DNA from: CAWIMX01 sp963792785
GTDB lineage: Bacteria > Acidobacteriota > Vicinamibacteria > Vicinamibacterales > CAVVIG01
Length of the DNA: 64,000 nucleotides
Reading direction: 5' to 3'
Assembly (NCBI GenBank): GCA_963792785.1
Contig: CAWBXO010000001.1
Location: 248,001-312,000 of the forward strand
Shown: positions 1-8,244 of the stretch, piece by piece
Numbering within the stretch: the first letter of the stretch is position 1
Layout of the letters: every line of letters starts with the position of its first letter
Position numbers and translations under genes: made by a program
Notes under the pieces: generated by a model
Told to the model about the DNA's origin: nothing
What the model saw: only the letters and a program-made list of their open reading frames with translations
Databases searched by the model: none

Positions 1-2
1 CG

Positions 3-824
3 TTCGCCGACTACAGCGTGGCGTGGCGCGGCGCGGACCGGGAGGCCGTCACGGTGCGCGACCTCCTCGAGCACGCGTCGGGCTTGCCGGCGCGGCTGCT
101 CGATCTGCCCCCGGAAGGCCGGACGGCCTTCGAGCACGACATCGGCCACACGCCGCTCGAATACGCGCCGCGCGCGGCGTCCGTCTACAGCGATCTCGGG
201 TTCATCCTCCTCGGCTTCCTCGCCGCGGACGCGGCCGCCCGCCCGCTCGACGAGGCGTTCGCGGACGTCCGGCGCGCCGTCGCCGCCGCCGAACCCGACG
301 CGGCGCGCGGGCCGCTGCAGTTCGCCACGCCCGGCGCGCGCGTGGCCGGTGCGGCGCCGACCGATCCGCTCGACGACGACCGGCGGCGCGGCCGCCGGCT
401 CGAAGGCGAAGTGCACGACAGCTACGGCGCCGCGCTCGGCGGCATCGCGGGCCACACGGGCCTCTTCGGGACCGTCGTGAACGTGGGCGCGTTCGCGCGG
501 GCCGTGTTGCGCGCCGCCCGCGGAGACGAGCGGGTCGGCCCTCCCCTCTCCCCCGCGCTCGTCCGGCAGGCGACGACGCGTTCGCGCGTGCCCGGCAGCT
601 CGCGCGCGCTCGGCTGGGACACGATGCTGCCGACCTCGTCCTGCGGAACGCGGATGAGCGCGAGCGCGTTCGGCCACGCCGGCTTCACCGGCACGTCGGT
701 CTGGATCGATCCGGCGCGCGATCGCTATGTCGTGCTGCTGACGAACCGTGTGTGCGGCGGAGGGACGAGCGAAGCGATGCAGCGCGTGCGCCGGGCCTTC
801 CACGACGCACTTGCCGACGTGTGA
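3..824 (+). CDS. Serine hydrolase, beta-lactamase fold (5' partial)
   Basis: The frame is open from the first bases of the window, so the true start and the SxxK nucleophile lie upstream. What remains resembles the class C beta-lactamase / esterase / D-aminopeptidase superfamily. LLEHASGLP is the stretch that normally follows the catalytic Ser, YSDLGF occupies the Tyr-x-Asn position, and FGHAGFTGTSVWIDP near the C-terminus matches the HxG (KTG-equivalent) strand followed by the usual W-x-D-P. Such proteins are generally exported hydrolases acting on peptidoglycan peptides, esters or beta-lactams. The substrate cannot be told from the sequence. It ends at TGA 822-824 and converges on the pseudopilin-like gene that follows. 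Confidence 0.85.
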   Translation, partial: FADYSVAWRGADREAVTVRDLLEHASGLPARLLDLPPEGRTAFEHDIGHTPLEYAPRAASVYSDLGFILLGFLAADAAARPLDEAFADVRRAVAAAEPDAARGPLQFATPGARVAGAAPTDPLDDDRRRGRRLEGEVHDSYGAALGGIAGHTGLFGTVVNVGAFARAVLRAARGDERVGPPLSPALVRQATTRSRVPGSSRALGWDTMLPTSSCGTRMSASAFGHAGFTGTSVWIDPARDRYVVLLTNRVCGGGTSEAMQRVRRAFHDALADV

Positions 825-859
825 AGTTCCGGGACGGCCGGCCGGTGGGCGCGGGCGTC

Positions 860-1570
860 CTAACGCTGTGGAGGCGAGGAGGGCCCCTGCGGCAGCCCAC
901 CAGGACGAATGCCGAGCGGCCCCGAACGGCCAGGGCCGCCAGGCGGCTGTCCGGCGCCGGGCCCGCGTCCGCCCGGGCCGCGGCCGGTGCCGGGGTTGAC
1001 CGGCTGCCCGCGCGCGCCGCCGCGCTGGCCGTTCCCTGCCGGCTGGCCGCCGACGCCCGGGACCGCGCCGGTCGGCCCGCCGGCGGCGCCCGGCGCCTGC
1101 GTGCGTTGCGCCGGCATGAACACCCACTCGTTGTAGTGGTTCCGTCCGTTGTAGAGGCGCAGCGATTCGGCCGTGCTCTTGCTGGTCACGCCGATGATCG
1201 CGCCGCCCGCCGTGTCGCCGAGCCGCGCCTGCACCTGCTGCGTCGCGGCGGGCTGCGAGGCGCCGCCGGCCGTCGTGGTGGCCGTGACAATCGCGAAGTC
1301 GTCGTTGGTGATCGGATCCTTGTACTTCTTGCGCAGGAAGCGCTGCTCGACCAGGAAGTCGAGGGTCGGTGGCGCGGCGTTGGCGACCTGCCGCTGGTAG
1401 AGCATCAGGGCGTGGGCGTACTGTTCGCCGCGGAAGATCAGCTCCGCTTCCTTCTCGCGCTGTGCCGTCGTCTTCCAGACCGGCATCGCGACGGAGAGCA
1501 TGATGCCCATTACCGCCAGCGCCACGAGCAGCGCCGCCATCGCATAGCCGCCTTGACCCCGTAAGTTCAT
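860..1570 (-). CDS. Pseudopilin-like protein with Gly/Pro-rich tail
   Basis: A 236-residue protein starting at ATG 1570, with a short leader, MNLRGQGG, then YAMAALLVALAVMGIMLSVA. This looks like a class III (prepilin peptidase) signal with cleavage after Gly8. The usual Glu at +5 is missing (Ala), as in some minor pseudopilins. Residues about 30-140 resemble a type II secretion pseudopilin (WKTTAQREKEAELIFRGEQY, FRG and DPITN segments). The C-terminal 70 residues are low-complexity Gly/Pro/Gln. It lies apart from the main secretion operon (3.1-12.1 kb) but on the same strand. It probably packs at the tip of, or regulates, a pseudopilus. That role is inference. Confidence 0.7.
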   Translation of the reverse strand: MNLRGQGGYAMAALLVALAVMGIMLSVAMPVWKTTAQREKEAELIFRGEQYAHALMLYQRQVANAAPPTLDFLVEQRFLRKKYKDPITNDDFAIVTATTTAGGASQPAATQQVQARLGDTAGGAIIGVTSKSTAESLRLYNGRNHYNEWVFMPAQRTQAPGAAGGPTGAVPGVGGQPAGNGQRGGARGQPVNPGTGRGPGGRGPGAGQPPGGPGRSGPLGIRPGGLPQGPSSPPQR

Positions 1571-1594
1571 GTGACTAAGATGCTTATAGCCTTG

Positions 1595-2881
1595 ATGATA
1601 CCACGCCGCCCGCTGCTGGTCGCTGCTCTTGCCGCTGTTGCGGCGCTTGTCGCCGCTGCCGGCTGCGACCGGGTGCCGCTGCTGGCGCCGTCGGGATCGA
1701 GCATCACGCTCACCGCGTCGGCCAATGTGCTGCCCGCGAACGGAACGACGACGCTCATCGCGCAGGTCATCGAAGCATCCGGCACGCCGCCGCAGACCGG
1801 GACGCACGTCACCTTTACGACGACGCTCGGCACGATCCGGCCGGACAACGCCAGCACCGACGTCAACGGCCAGGTCCATGTGACGTTCGACGCCGGCGCC
1901 GCCTCCGGCACGGCGACGATTACGGCGATCTCCGGCGGCGCCGGCGGTGGGACAACGGGCAGCGGCACATCGACGACAGCGGGCACCTCGAACCAGATCA
2001 AGATCGCGATCGGCACGGCCGCCGTGGGCGCGGTCAGCGTCACCGCCTCGCCCGCCACGGTGCCGGCGGTCGGCGGCGACTCGACGGTGGCGGCGCATGT
2101 GCTCGATACCAACGGCAGCCCGATTGGCGGCATCGCCGTGTTTTTCTCGACGACCGCGGGCACCCTCTCGACCGCGCTGGCGACCAGCGACGCGAACGGC
2201 CAGGCGACCACGGTGCTGCATACAGGGACGAAGGCCACCGTGACGGCGTCGGTCGGCGTCGGGACCGGTAGCGGCTCAGCGACCGGCGCGTCGTCGGGGA
2301 CCGTGGTCGTGGACGTGAATCCGGCGCCGACGCTGACCATTACCCCGCCATCGACGGCGCCCAGCGCGGGTCTTCCCGCGTCGTTCACGTTCGCGGTGGC
2401 GGTGGGCGCGAGCGGCAGCGCCGTCAAGGCCGTGTCGGTGACCTGGGGCGACGGCTTGTCGCAGCAGCTCGGTGCCCTGACAGGCAGTGCGGTCGTGACG
2501 CACGTGTACTCCAGCGCCGGCAGCTATGCCGTACAGGCGACCGTCACCGACGTGACCGGCAACGCCGTGGCGGTCACAACCGTGGTGACCGTTATTACAG
2601 CGGCTTCCCCGACGGTGATCATCACGCCGACGCTTCCCTCCACGTGCACCACGGTGGCTAATGTCTCGCTGCAACTGCAGGTCTCGGTCCCGACTGGCAT
2701 CGGCGTCACGTCCGTCAATATCAATTTCGGCGATTCGAGTTCGTCGGACCTCGGTGGCCTGAACGGAACCGCAACGTTGACGCATTCCTACGGGTGTACC
2801 GTGGCTGTGACTGTCAAAGTGACGGTCGTCGACACACTGGGCCGCACCACCACCGGGCAGACAACCTTCAAGATGCCATAG
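1595..2881 (+). CDS. Ig-like/PKD-domain lipoprotein
   Basis: A predicted exported lipoprotein: MIPRRPLLVAALAAV, then a lipobox-like AAAGC. Earlier in-frame starts exist at GTG 1571 and ATG 1580. I chose ATG 1595 because it gives a compact signal peptide. Two bacterial Ig-like (Big-1/invasin type) repeats follow (about residues 30-120 and 130-220), recognised by the TLTASANVLPANGTTTLIA and SVTASPATVPAVGGDSTVAA openings and the T(S)DANGQ turns. Two PKD-like modules come next (WGDGLSQQLG..HVYSSAGSYAVQATVTD and NFGDSSSSDLG..HSYG). There is no catalytic motif. It is probably a cell-surface adhesion or scaffold protein. It is divergent from the pseudopilin-like gene with almost no space between them, so promoters must lie inside coding sequence. 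Confidence 0.8.
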   Translation: MIPRRPLLVAALAAVAALVAAAGCDRVPLLAPSGSSITLTASANVLPANGTTTLIAQVIEASGTPPQTGTHVTFTTTLGTIRPDNASTDVNGQVHVTFDAGAASGTATITAISGGAGGGTTGSGTSTTAGTSNQIKIAIGTAAVGAVSVTASPATVPAVGGDSTVAAHVLDTNGSPIGGIAVFFSTTAGTLSTALATSDANGQATTVLHTGTKATVTASVGVGTGSGSATGASSGTVVVDVNPAPTLTITPPSTAPSAGLPASFTFAVAVGASGSAVKAVSVTWGDGLSQQLGALTGSAVVTHVYSSAGSYAVQATVTDVTGNAVAVTTVVTVITAASPTVIITPTLPSTCTTVANVSLQLQVSVPTGIGVTSVNINFGDSSSSDLGGLNGTATLTHSYGCTVAVTVKVTVVDTLGRTTTGQTTFKMP

Positions 2882-3127
2882 GGGCTCGATGCGGCGTCGT
2901 CGTGAGCGAGACGGCGTCAGCCTCAGGCGTCATCACGTGGAAGTAGCGCCGGCCGGGCGTCGGCGATGAGTACGCGGACGGCGCAACGGCCAACCCCACC
3001 GGTCAACAGTCGGCTCACCAGAGTTCGGCTATCCCACACCCGACGCCCGGCATCGTCAGCTCACTCGCCGGACGGACGGTTTTGCCGCGCGGCGAAGCGG
3101 AGCGGTGAGCGGAACGCCCGGCCGACG

Positions 3128-3562
3128 CTACCAGTCGGAATATTTCGTGCCGTCGAGGGCGGCCTGACTGGCGCCGCTCTTCACGTTGTAGACGCCGAGC
3201 GTGGCGAGCGGGTTGTTGGGGTCGGGTTCGGCGGGCACTTCCTGCCACGTCGACGCCGAGTTGGTGAAGGGATCCTTCGGCACTTCCCGCATGTACCCCG
3301 AGCTCGCCAGATCCGCCAGCGTCGTCGGGTACTCGTTCTTGTCGGCGTAGTACTGATCGATCGCGTCGCGCATGCGGAACAGATCCTCCCGCAGCACCGC
3401 CTCCTTCGACCGCGTGACGCTGTTCCGGTACTGCGCCATCGCGACCGTCGACAGGATGACAATGATCGACATCACCACGAGCAGTTCGATAAGGGTGAAG
3501 CCGCGCCACGATCGGCGAATCTGGTGATTGGGTGACTTGGTGATTTGGTAATTGGCGATCAT
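3128..3562 (-). CDS. Type II secretion-like pseudopilin (GspG family)
   Basis: 144 residues. The prepilin signal is RRSWRG/FTLIELLVVMSIIVIL, with cleavage after Gly, Phe at +1 and Glu at +5, followed by a hydrophobic helix. The globular part has the GspG-like ADKNEYPTTLADL and YMREVPKDPFTN segments. It is the last gene of the minus-strand secretion operon and starts 3 bp past the stop of the sister pseudopilin gene. The first ~16 residues of the leader (MIANYQITKSPNHQIR) are unusual. They are encoded by an octamer repeat array (3521-3560), which appears to have been captured as leader sequence. Likely the major or minor subunit of the pseudopilus. Confidence 0.85.
   Translation of the reverse strand: MIANYQITKSPNHQIRRSWRGFTLIELLVVMSIIVILSTVAMAQYRNSVTRSKEAVLREDLFRMRDAIDQYYADKNEYPTTLADLASSGYMREVPKDPFTNSASTWQEVPAEPDPNNPLATLGVYNVKSGASQAALDGTKYSDW
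3521..3560. repeat. Octamer array A (TGGTGATT family)
   Basis: Five adjacent 8-bp units in exact register: CTGGTGAT, TGGGTGAC, TTGGTGAT, TTGGTAAT, TGGCGATC. On the minus strand they read AATTACCA/AATCACCA and encode the N-terminus of the pseudopilin at 3128-3562. The array starts within a few bases of the stop codon (3565-3567) of the preceding gene. The unit resembles those of the arrays at 24213 and 38711. Confidence 0.75.
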
Positions 3563-3564
3563 TA

Positions 3565-4038
3565 CTACCAGTCTCTGAAATCGCTGCCGTCGAGGGCCGT
3601 GCCGCGGAACGTCGTGTAGACATCGAACACGTTCTCGCCGCCCCAGCTCGTCGCGTCCGCGTCGTCCTGATACGAGCGCAGCCCCCAGTCGGTCGAGTGC
3701 GTCATCGGGTCGATCGGGATCCGGCGCAGGAATTTCAGCTTGCGGCCCGTCGCGTCGTTGTTGGCCGTGACGCCGTCGACGAGCTGCTGCAGGTCCTCCG
3801 GATATCCCTGGTTGTCGGCGTCGAGATCGAGCGGCGAAATCTGGCCCGTGTCGGCCGCGTCCTTGAACTTGTCGATCGCCGTGCGCATCTCGCGCAGGTC
3901 GCGCCGCAGCTCCGTCTCGCGCGTCCGCTGCGCCGTGACCTTCGCGAGCGGCATGATCGCCGAGGCGAGGATCAGGATGATCGTCGAGACGACGATTAGC
4001 TCGATGAACGTGTATCCGTCGGCGCTCCGCGCTCTCAT
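3565..4038 (-). CDS. Type II secretion-like pseudopilin (GspG family), second copy
   Basis: 157 residues, with a short leader MRARSADG and then YTFIELIVVSTIILILASAI, a class III signal with Glu at +5. The globular part includes TELRRDLREMRTAIDKFKDA and YPEDLQQLVDGV, then LRRIPIDPMTHSTDWGLRSY, the typical GspG calcium-loop/WGLRSY ending. It follows the secretin gene in the operon and precedes a second pseudopilin. The two paralogues in tandem suggest a heteromeric pseudopilus. It should be processed by a prepilin peptidase, which is not encoded in the window. Confidence 0.87.
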   Translation of the reverse strand: MRARSADGYTFIELIVVSTIILILASAIMPLAKVTAQRTRETELRRDLREMRTAIDKFKDAADTGQISPLDLDADNQGYPEDLQQLVDGVTANNDATGRKLKFLRRIPIDPMTHSTDWGLRSYQDDADATSWGGENVFDVYTTFRGTALDGSDFRDW

Positions 4039-4047
4039 GCCCGCACT

Positions 4048-4079
4048 TTCTCAGTTCCCCAGATCCTCAGCTCCTCAGT
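4048..4079. repeat. Octamer array B (CCTCAGTT / AACTGAGG family)
   Basis: Four 8-bp units in register: TTCTCAGT, TCCCCAGA, TCCTCAGC, TCCTCAGT. The array ends exactly at the secretin stop codon (TAA, minus strand, 4080-4082). The start codon of the next gene is at 4038, so the array makes up almost the whole intergenic spacer. The same unit occurs in the array at 12876. Confidence 0.7.
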
Positions 4080-6512
4080 TTATTGAACGCGCACGCCCAC
4101 CGGCCTGAACTGGAGCCCCATCGCGGTGCCGCCGGGGCCGGTCGCCAGGCCGCTCAGCGTGAGCTGGCTGCTGCCCGCCGACACCGCGTCGAAGAGCACG
4201 GCCGCCAGCAGGCCCGAGCCGGTGGCGCCCGTGGCGTCGGCCGCGCGCGTGATCGTCATGTCGACCCGGCCCTCCGCCGCCTGCTGCACGAACGTCACGC
4301 TGGCGCCGCCCGTCCGCATGAAGCTCCCCTCCTGCACGGTCCGGACGCGGAGCAGCGAGGGGTCGAAGGTCAGCGTGAGCGTGATCGTCGAGATGCGCGC
4401 GGCATTCGTGATCATGATCGGCACGGTGTACGGGCCGCCGCCCGCGGTCATCGCCGGCGGCGCCGTGAGCGCCACCGTGGCGTTGCCCACGCCGGTGGTC
4501 GTCACCGCGTCGGAGGGCGGCGCGGTCGCCGTGAGGTCACGCGCGGGCGCCGGCGGCGGCTCGGCCGCGGCGGCGGGCTGGGCCGGACGGGCGGCCGCCG
4601 GCGGCGGCACGAGCACCGTGCCCGGCACCGGCGAGGATCCCGGGGGCAGTGTGATCGTGCCGTTCGCATTCGGCGGGAACGCGGGGTTGGCCGGCTGCGC
4701 CGCGGGCGGCGCGGCGGCGCCTCCGGGCGCCGAGCCGTTGATCGCCGGGTCGTCGGGGCCTCCCTGCGAGGCGATGAGCGGCGGCGCGCCGCCGACGCCG
4801 AGGTTCTGCAGCGATCCGATGTACACCGGCAGCAGGTCGTCGCTCGTGACCTCCTTGGAGCGCACGATGTGCGGCGTCAGCAGGATCACGATGTCGGTCG
4901 TCTTGTTCGTGTTGTCGTTGCCGCCGAAGATGGCGCGCAGACCGGGCACGCGGGCCACGCCGGGCACGCCGCTCGTGTTGTTGGAGTCGTCCTCGCGCAG
5001 CAGGCCCGCCAGCAGGTTGGCTTCCCCGTCGCGGAGCCGGAGCTGCGTCGTCACCTTGCGGGACCCGAACGACGGATAGGCGGTGCCGCCCACGTTCACG
5101 TCGGCCCCCTGCGAGCTGTTCTCCACCATCAGGTCGATCAGCACGTCGCCTTCGAGCGTCACGCGTGGGGTGATCTCGAGGTTGATCCCCACGTCCTTGT
5201 AGGTGAACGAATTGAGGGGATTGACCGACGCGCCGCCCGTGGCGATCGGCGTGTAACTGGTCGTGACGATCGGGATCTGCTCGCCCAGGTTCAGCGTGAG
5301 CTTGGCGCCCTCGGCGCCGCGCAGCTGCGGCTTGGCCACGAGCCTGGTGTGGGAGTCGGTCTCGAGAAACTTGACGACCGCGGTCGGCACGGCGAGGTAG
5401 AAGTCCGCCGTGCTCACGCCGTTCGAAATCGTGTTCAGGTTGAAAGGCGGGCTCGAGGGGGTGGTCGAGCCCGTGGTGGTCGTGGGCGCGCTCTCCGGCG
5501 AGAAGATGCCGCCCACCGCGTACTGCGACAGGTTGAGGCCGTACTGCTTGGTCCGCGTCCGATCGACCTCGAGGATCTCGACGTCGAAAACGACTTCGGC
5601 CTTCGGCTTGTCGTTTTGCTCGATCACGCGGCCGATGATGTCGACGACCGGCTTGGTGCCGCGCACCGTGATCGTGTTGTTCTGCTCGTTCACCGCGATC
5701 GCCGGGATGATCGGCAGGCCCGGCAGGCGCACGATCACGCTCAGCAGCTGCACGAGCTGCGTGGCGTCGGCGTGCGACACGTAGAACGTCCGCACCACCT
5801 GGTCGTCGTATTGCGAGTGCTTCTGGGAGTTGTCGGGAAAGACCAGGATCGAGCGATCGCCCAGGACCTTGTACGCGTTCTGCGTCATGGTCATGATCTG
5901 GTTGAGCGCGTCCTCGATGGTCACGCCCTCCAGCGCGACGGTGACCGGCGCGTTGCTGACCTGCTGGTCGTACACGACGTTGATGCCGGTCATGCCGCCG
6001 ATGGCGGACAAGACGTCGCGCAGCGCCGTGTTCGTGAATCGGACGACCAGCGGCTCGCGAGAGGCCGGGTTGAGCATCGGCTGCGCGAGCGCCAGGCGGG
6101 CCGCTTCGCGGGCCTGCTCGATCGCCGGCCGCGGGCGTGCGGCTTCGAGCCGGTCGCGCACCGTCTGCTCCAGCGTGGCCGCCTTGGAGGCGGCCAAGCG
6201 GTTGCCCGCGTCGTATTCGCTCGCGAGGCGGTATTCGCTGATGGCGGCGTCAAGCTGGTCGTGCGACTCGAAGTCCTGCGCGCGCTCGAGGTGCACGCGC
6301 GATGCCGCCAGCATGGCGCGCTCGAGCGTGATCTTGTACTGCGCGTTGTCGGGCTCGGCCTGCAGGGCCTGGCGGTAGTACGCCACGGCCTGATCCACGT
6401 CGCCGATCTTGTCCGCCGCTGCGCCCTGGCGGAACGCCCGGCCAGCCGCGCACCCGGCGGCCGTCGCCGCCAGCGCCGCGATCACCACGATCCCCCTGAG
6501 CCGTCTCGTCAC
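4080..6512 (-). CDS. Secretin (GspD/PilQ family) with N-terminal TPRs and C-terminal cohesin-like domain
   Basis: Outer-membrane secretin of 810 residues. GTG 6512 was chosen because AGGA lies just upstream and it yields a lipoprotein signal (VTRRLRGIVVIAALAATAAGC). Order: lipobox; TPR-like repeats (KIGDVDQAVAYYRQALQAEP, about 25-110); STN/N0 domain (TNTALRDVLSAIGGMTGINV, about 140-215); N1 domain with NNTITVRGTKPVVDIIGRVI; secretin core with VAKPQLRGAEGAKLTLNLGE and ITPRVTLEGDVLIDLMVENS; a Pro/Ala linker; and a final ~130 residues resembling type I cohesin (VPIMITNAARISTITLTLTF, AVLFDAVSAGSSQLTLSG). The ring should let substrate or pseudopilus cross the outer membrane. The cohesin-like tail is not part of textbook GspD or PilQ. 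Confidence 0.92.
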   Translation of the reverse strand: MTRRLRGIVVIAALAATAAGCAAGRAFRQGAAADKIGDVDQAVAYYRQALQAEPDNAQYKITLERAMLAASRVHLERAQDFESHDQLDAAISEYRLASEYDAGNRLAASKAATLEQTVRDRLEAARPRPAIEQAREAARLALAQPMLNPASREPLVVRFTNTALRDVLSAIGGMTGINVVYDQQVSNAPVTVALEGVTIEDALNQIMTMTQNAYKVLGDRSILVFPDNSQKHSQYDDQVVRTFYVSHADATQLVQLLSVIVRLPGLPIIPAIAVNEQNNTITVRGTKPVVDIIGRVIEQNDKPKAEVVFDVEILEVDRTRTKQYGLNLSQYAVGGIFSPESAPTTTTGSTTPSSPPFNLNTISNGVSTADFYLAVPTAVVKFLETDSHTRLVAKPQLRGAEGAKLTLNLGEQIPIVTTSYTPIATGGASVNPLNSFTYKDVGINLEITPRVTLEGDVLIDLMVENSSQGADVNVGGTAYPSFGSRKVTTQLRLRDGEANLLAGLLREDDSNNTSGVPGVARVPGLRAIFGGNDNTNKTTDIVILLTPHIVRSKEVTSDDLLPVYIGSLQNLGVGGAPPLIASQGGPDDPAINGSAPGGAAAPPAAQPANPAFPPNANGTITLPPGSSPVPGTVLVPPPAAARPAQPAAAAEPPPAPARDLTATAPPSDAVTTTGVGNATVALTAPPAMTAGGGPYTVPIMITNAARISTITLTLTFDPSLLRVRTVQEGSFMRTGGASVTFVQQAAEGRVDMTITRAADATGATGSGLLAAVLFDAVSAGSSQLTLSGLATGPGGTAMGLQFRPVGVRVQ

Positions 6513-6525
6513 TGGTTCCTCGAAT

Positions 6526-7092
6526 CTAGCTGCCCGACAATCGGATGGTCTGCCGCCCGCGGCCGTCGAGATACGCCATCTCAACGGATTCCGCGCCGAT
6601 GTGCAAGATCCGGTACCGCCCCGCGATGGCGTCACCTTCCCGCCCGTAGAGCGGCGCGCCGCGGCCGTCGCTCAGGATCGCGATGCGCGCGTCGGACCCC
6701 GTGGCCTCGACGAGGCCGATGAACTTCAGGCCAATGGGCGGCACCGTGTTCCCCGCCGTCGCGGGCGGCGCCTGCGGCGGCAGAACCCCGCGCGGCGCGG
6801 CGGCCGTCGGCGGCGCGGCCACCGGGGCGGCCTGGCGGGCGCCGAACTGGAACAGGTCGCGCCCGCTCGTGGCCGGCGCCGGCCGCTCGGCATTGAGCGC
6901 CTGCAGGTGCACGTCCGGCGCCTCGAGCGGCACCGCGGCCGCGCGGCCCCGGCGTGCGGGGGCCGTGCGGTTAGACGCGGACCGGACCGGCGCGGCCGGC
7001 CCCCGCCACGCCCGGTAGCCGACGAAGGCCAGGACGGCCAGCAGGGCCGCGAGGAGAATCTGGTCGCGCCGCTTAGGCACCGGCGCCCTCAA
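6526..7092 (-). CDS. PilP/GspC-like inner-membrane linker protein
   Basis: 188 residues: one N-terminal membrane helix (ILLAALLAVLAFVGYRAW), an Ala/Pro-rich periplasmic linker (about 40-110), then a small beta domain (LKFIGLVEATGSDARIAILS, REGDAIAGRYRILHIGAESV) like the homology region of GspC and PilP, which docks on the secretin N0 domain. It overlaps the pilO stop by 20 bp and is followed 13 bp later by the secretin gene. It probably couples the inner-membrane PilMNO platform to the secretin. Confidence 0.75.
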   Translation of the reverse strand: MRAPVPKRRDQILLAALLAVLAFVGYRAWRGPAAPVRSASNRTAPARRGRAAAVPLEAPDVHLQALNAERPAPATSGRDLFQFGARQAAPVAAPPTAAAPRGVLPPQAPPATAGNTVPPIGLKFIGLVEATGSDARIAILSDGRGAPLYGREGDAIAGRYRILHIGAESVEMAYLDGRGRQTIRLSGS

Positions 7093-7651
7093 TCTGGAAG
7101 TAGGTCGAGAGCTGAATCGTGAGGCTCTGCAGGCTTCCCTGCTGGTTCTCGGCGATCGTCACCGCGTCGATGATGACGAACTCGGGGGACGTCTCGAGCT
7201 CGTAGATGAAGCGCCGGATGTCCGCGTAATTGCCCTCGAGGAGCATGCGGCTCTCGAGCTGGCCGAGGCCGGTCTCGTCGGCTGTCGACAGATCGAAGCT
7301 CGACTGGCGCTCTTCGTACCGGACGTGCGTCCGCCGCGCAAGCGCCGGCAGGCGCGCGTAGGTCAACCGCCGCGCCGCGGCGGCGCCCTTGGGCAGCACC
7401 TGCTGGTAAAACGTGGCGAGCTCCGCGTCGGCGTCCGCCTTCCCCGTCACGAGCTTGCGGGCGGCCGCCTCCTCCGCCCGGGCTTGCGCGAGATGCTCGG
7501 CCGCGGCGCGCGCGCGGTCCGCGACGTTGGCGGCGCGCGCCTGCACGGGCCGGACGATGAAGAGCCACGCGGCCAGGTTCGCGACCGCCAGGATCGCCAG
7601 CGGCAGCGCGAGGCCGCGGCGCTCGCCGAGGGCGCGGCGCCAGGGCGTCAT
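7073..7651 (-). CDS. pilO: PilO/GspM-like assembly protein
   Basis: 192 residues starting at ATG 7651 inside an ATGA overlap with the pilN stop. There is an N-terminal membrane segment (LALPLAILAVANLAAWLFIV), a coiled coil (about 35-75, ANVADRARAAAEHLAQARAE) and a ferredoxin-like periplasmic domain (LESRMLLEGNYADIRRFIYE, EFVIIDAVTIAEN). The position directly after pilN and the fold pattern indicate the PilO/GspM role of forming the inner-membrane platform with PilN. Confidence 0.82.
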   Translation of the reverse strand: MTPWRRALGERRGLALPLAILAVANLAAWLFIVRPVQARAANVADRARAAAEHLAQARAEEAAARKLVTGKADADAELATFYQQVLPKGAAAARRLTYARLPALARRTHVRYEERQSSFDLSTADETGLGQLESRMLLEGNYADIRRFIYELETSPEFVIIDAVTIAENQQGSLQSLTIQLSTYFQIEGAGA

Positions 7652-8244
7652 CGGGCGGTCTCCGGGGCGGCGGCGGCCGGCGCCGGCGCAGCCGACGGGC
7701 GGTACACGCCCTCGAGGGCGGCTTCCAGGAGCCCGTCGTCGCGCATGCGCTCGGTGCGCGGCAGCAGGTCCGCAAAGGCGCCCGTGGCGTCGAGCGCCTC
7801 CATGAAGGTGTCCACGTCGTCCACGCTGCGGGCGGTGAGGTTGATGGTGAGCACGGTGCCGCGATCCGGATCGAGCTGCGGCCGGATCGCCATGATCCGG
7901 ACGTCCGCGGGCAGCGTCGCCTCGAGCCGGTTGAAGAGCTCGGTCCACGAGAACGTCCGGCGGTCGATGAGGTCATTGGCCTGGTGCGCGTGGACGACGG
8001 CGGTCTGGATCTCCGCGACGTCGACGCCGGCCCGCAGCGTGCCGGCGGACGCGGTGAGTCGCGTGGCTTCCGCCTCGTCGCTCGCGGCGGCGGTCGCCAG
8101 CGCGGAGTCCGTGCGCGCCGCGCGAACGGCCTGGCTGACGTTGAACACCGTCGCGGCCGCGACGACCAGGGCGAGCGCGCCGAGCGCGAGCCGGGCGGGG
8201 CGCTCATCGTAGAACGGGCGCGTGGCGAGGTTGCCGCGGATCAC
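7648..8244 (-). CDS. pilN: PilN/GspL-like assembly protein
   Basis: 198 residues. The N-terminal MIRGNLATRPFYDERP is a PilN-type cytoplasmic peptide (the INLLP-like PilM-binding segment is here GNLATRPF). One membrane helix (LALGALALVVAAATVFNV) and a periplasmic coiled coil follow, then a ferredoxin-like domain (LFNRLEATLPADVRIMAIRP, LTINLTARSVDDVDTFMEAL). It lies between pilM and pilO with 4-bp overlaps on both sides, so it is almost certainly co-translated with them. It should link PilM in the cytoplasm to PilO in the periplasm. Confidence 0.85.
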   Translation of the reverse strand: MIRGNLATRPFYDERPARLALGALALVVAAATVFNVSQAVRAARTDSALATAAASDEAEATRLTASAGTLRAGVDVAEIQTAVVHAHQANDLIDRRTFSWTELFNRLEATLPADVRIMAIRPQLDPDRGTVLTINLTARSVDDVDTFMEALDATGAFADLLPRTERMRDDGLLEAALEGVYRPSAAPAPAAAAPETAR

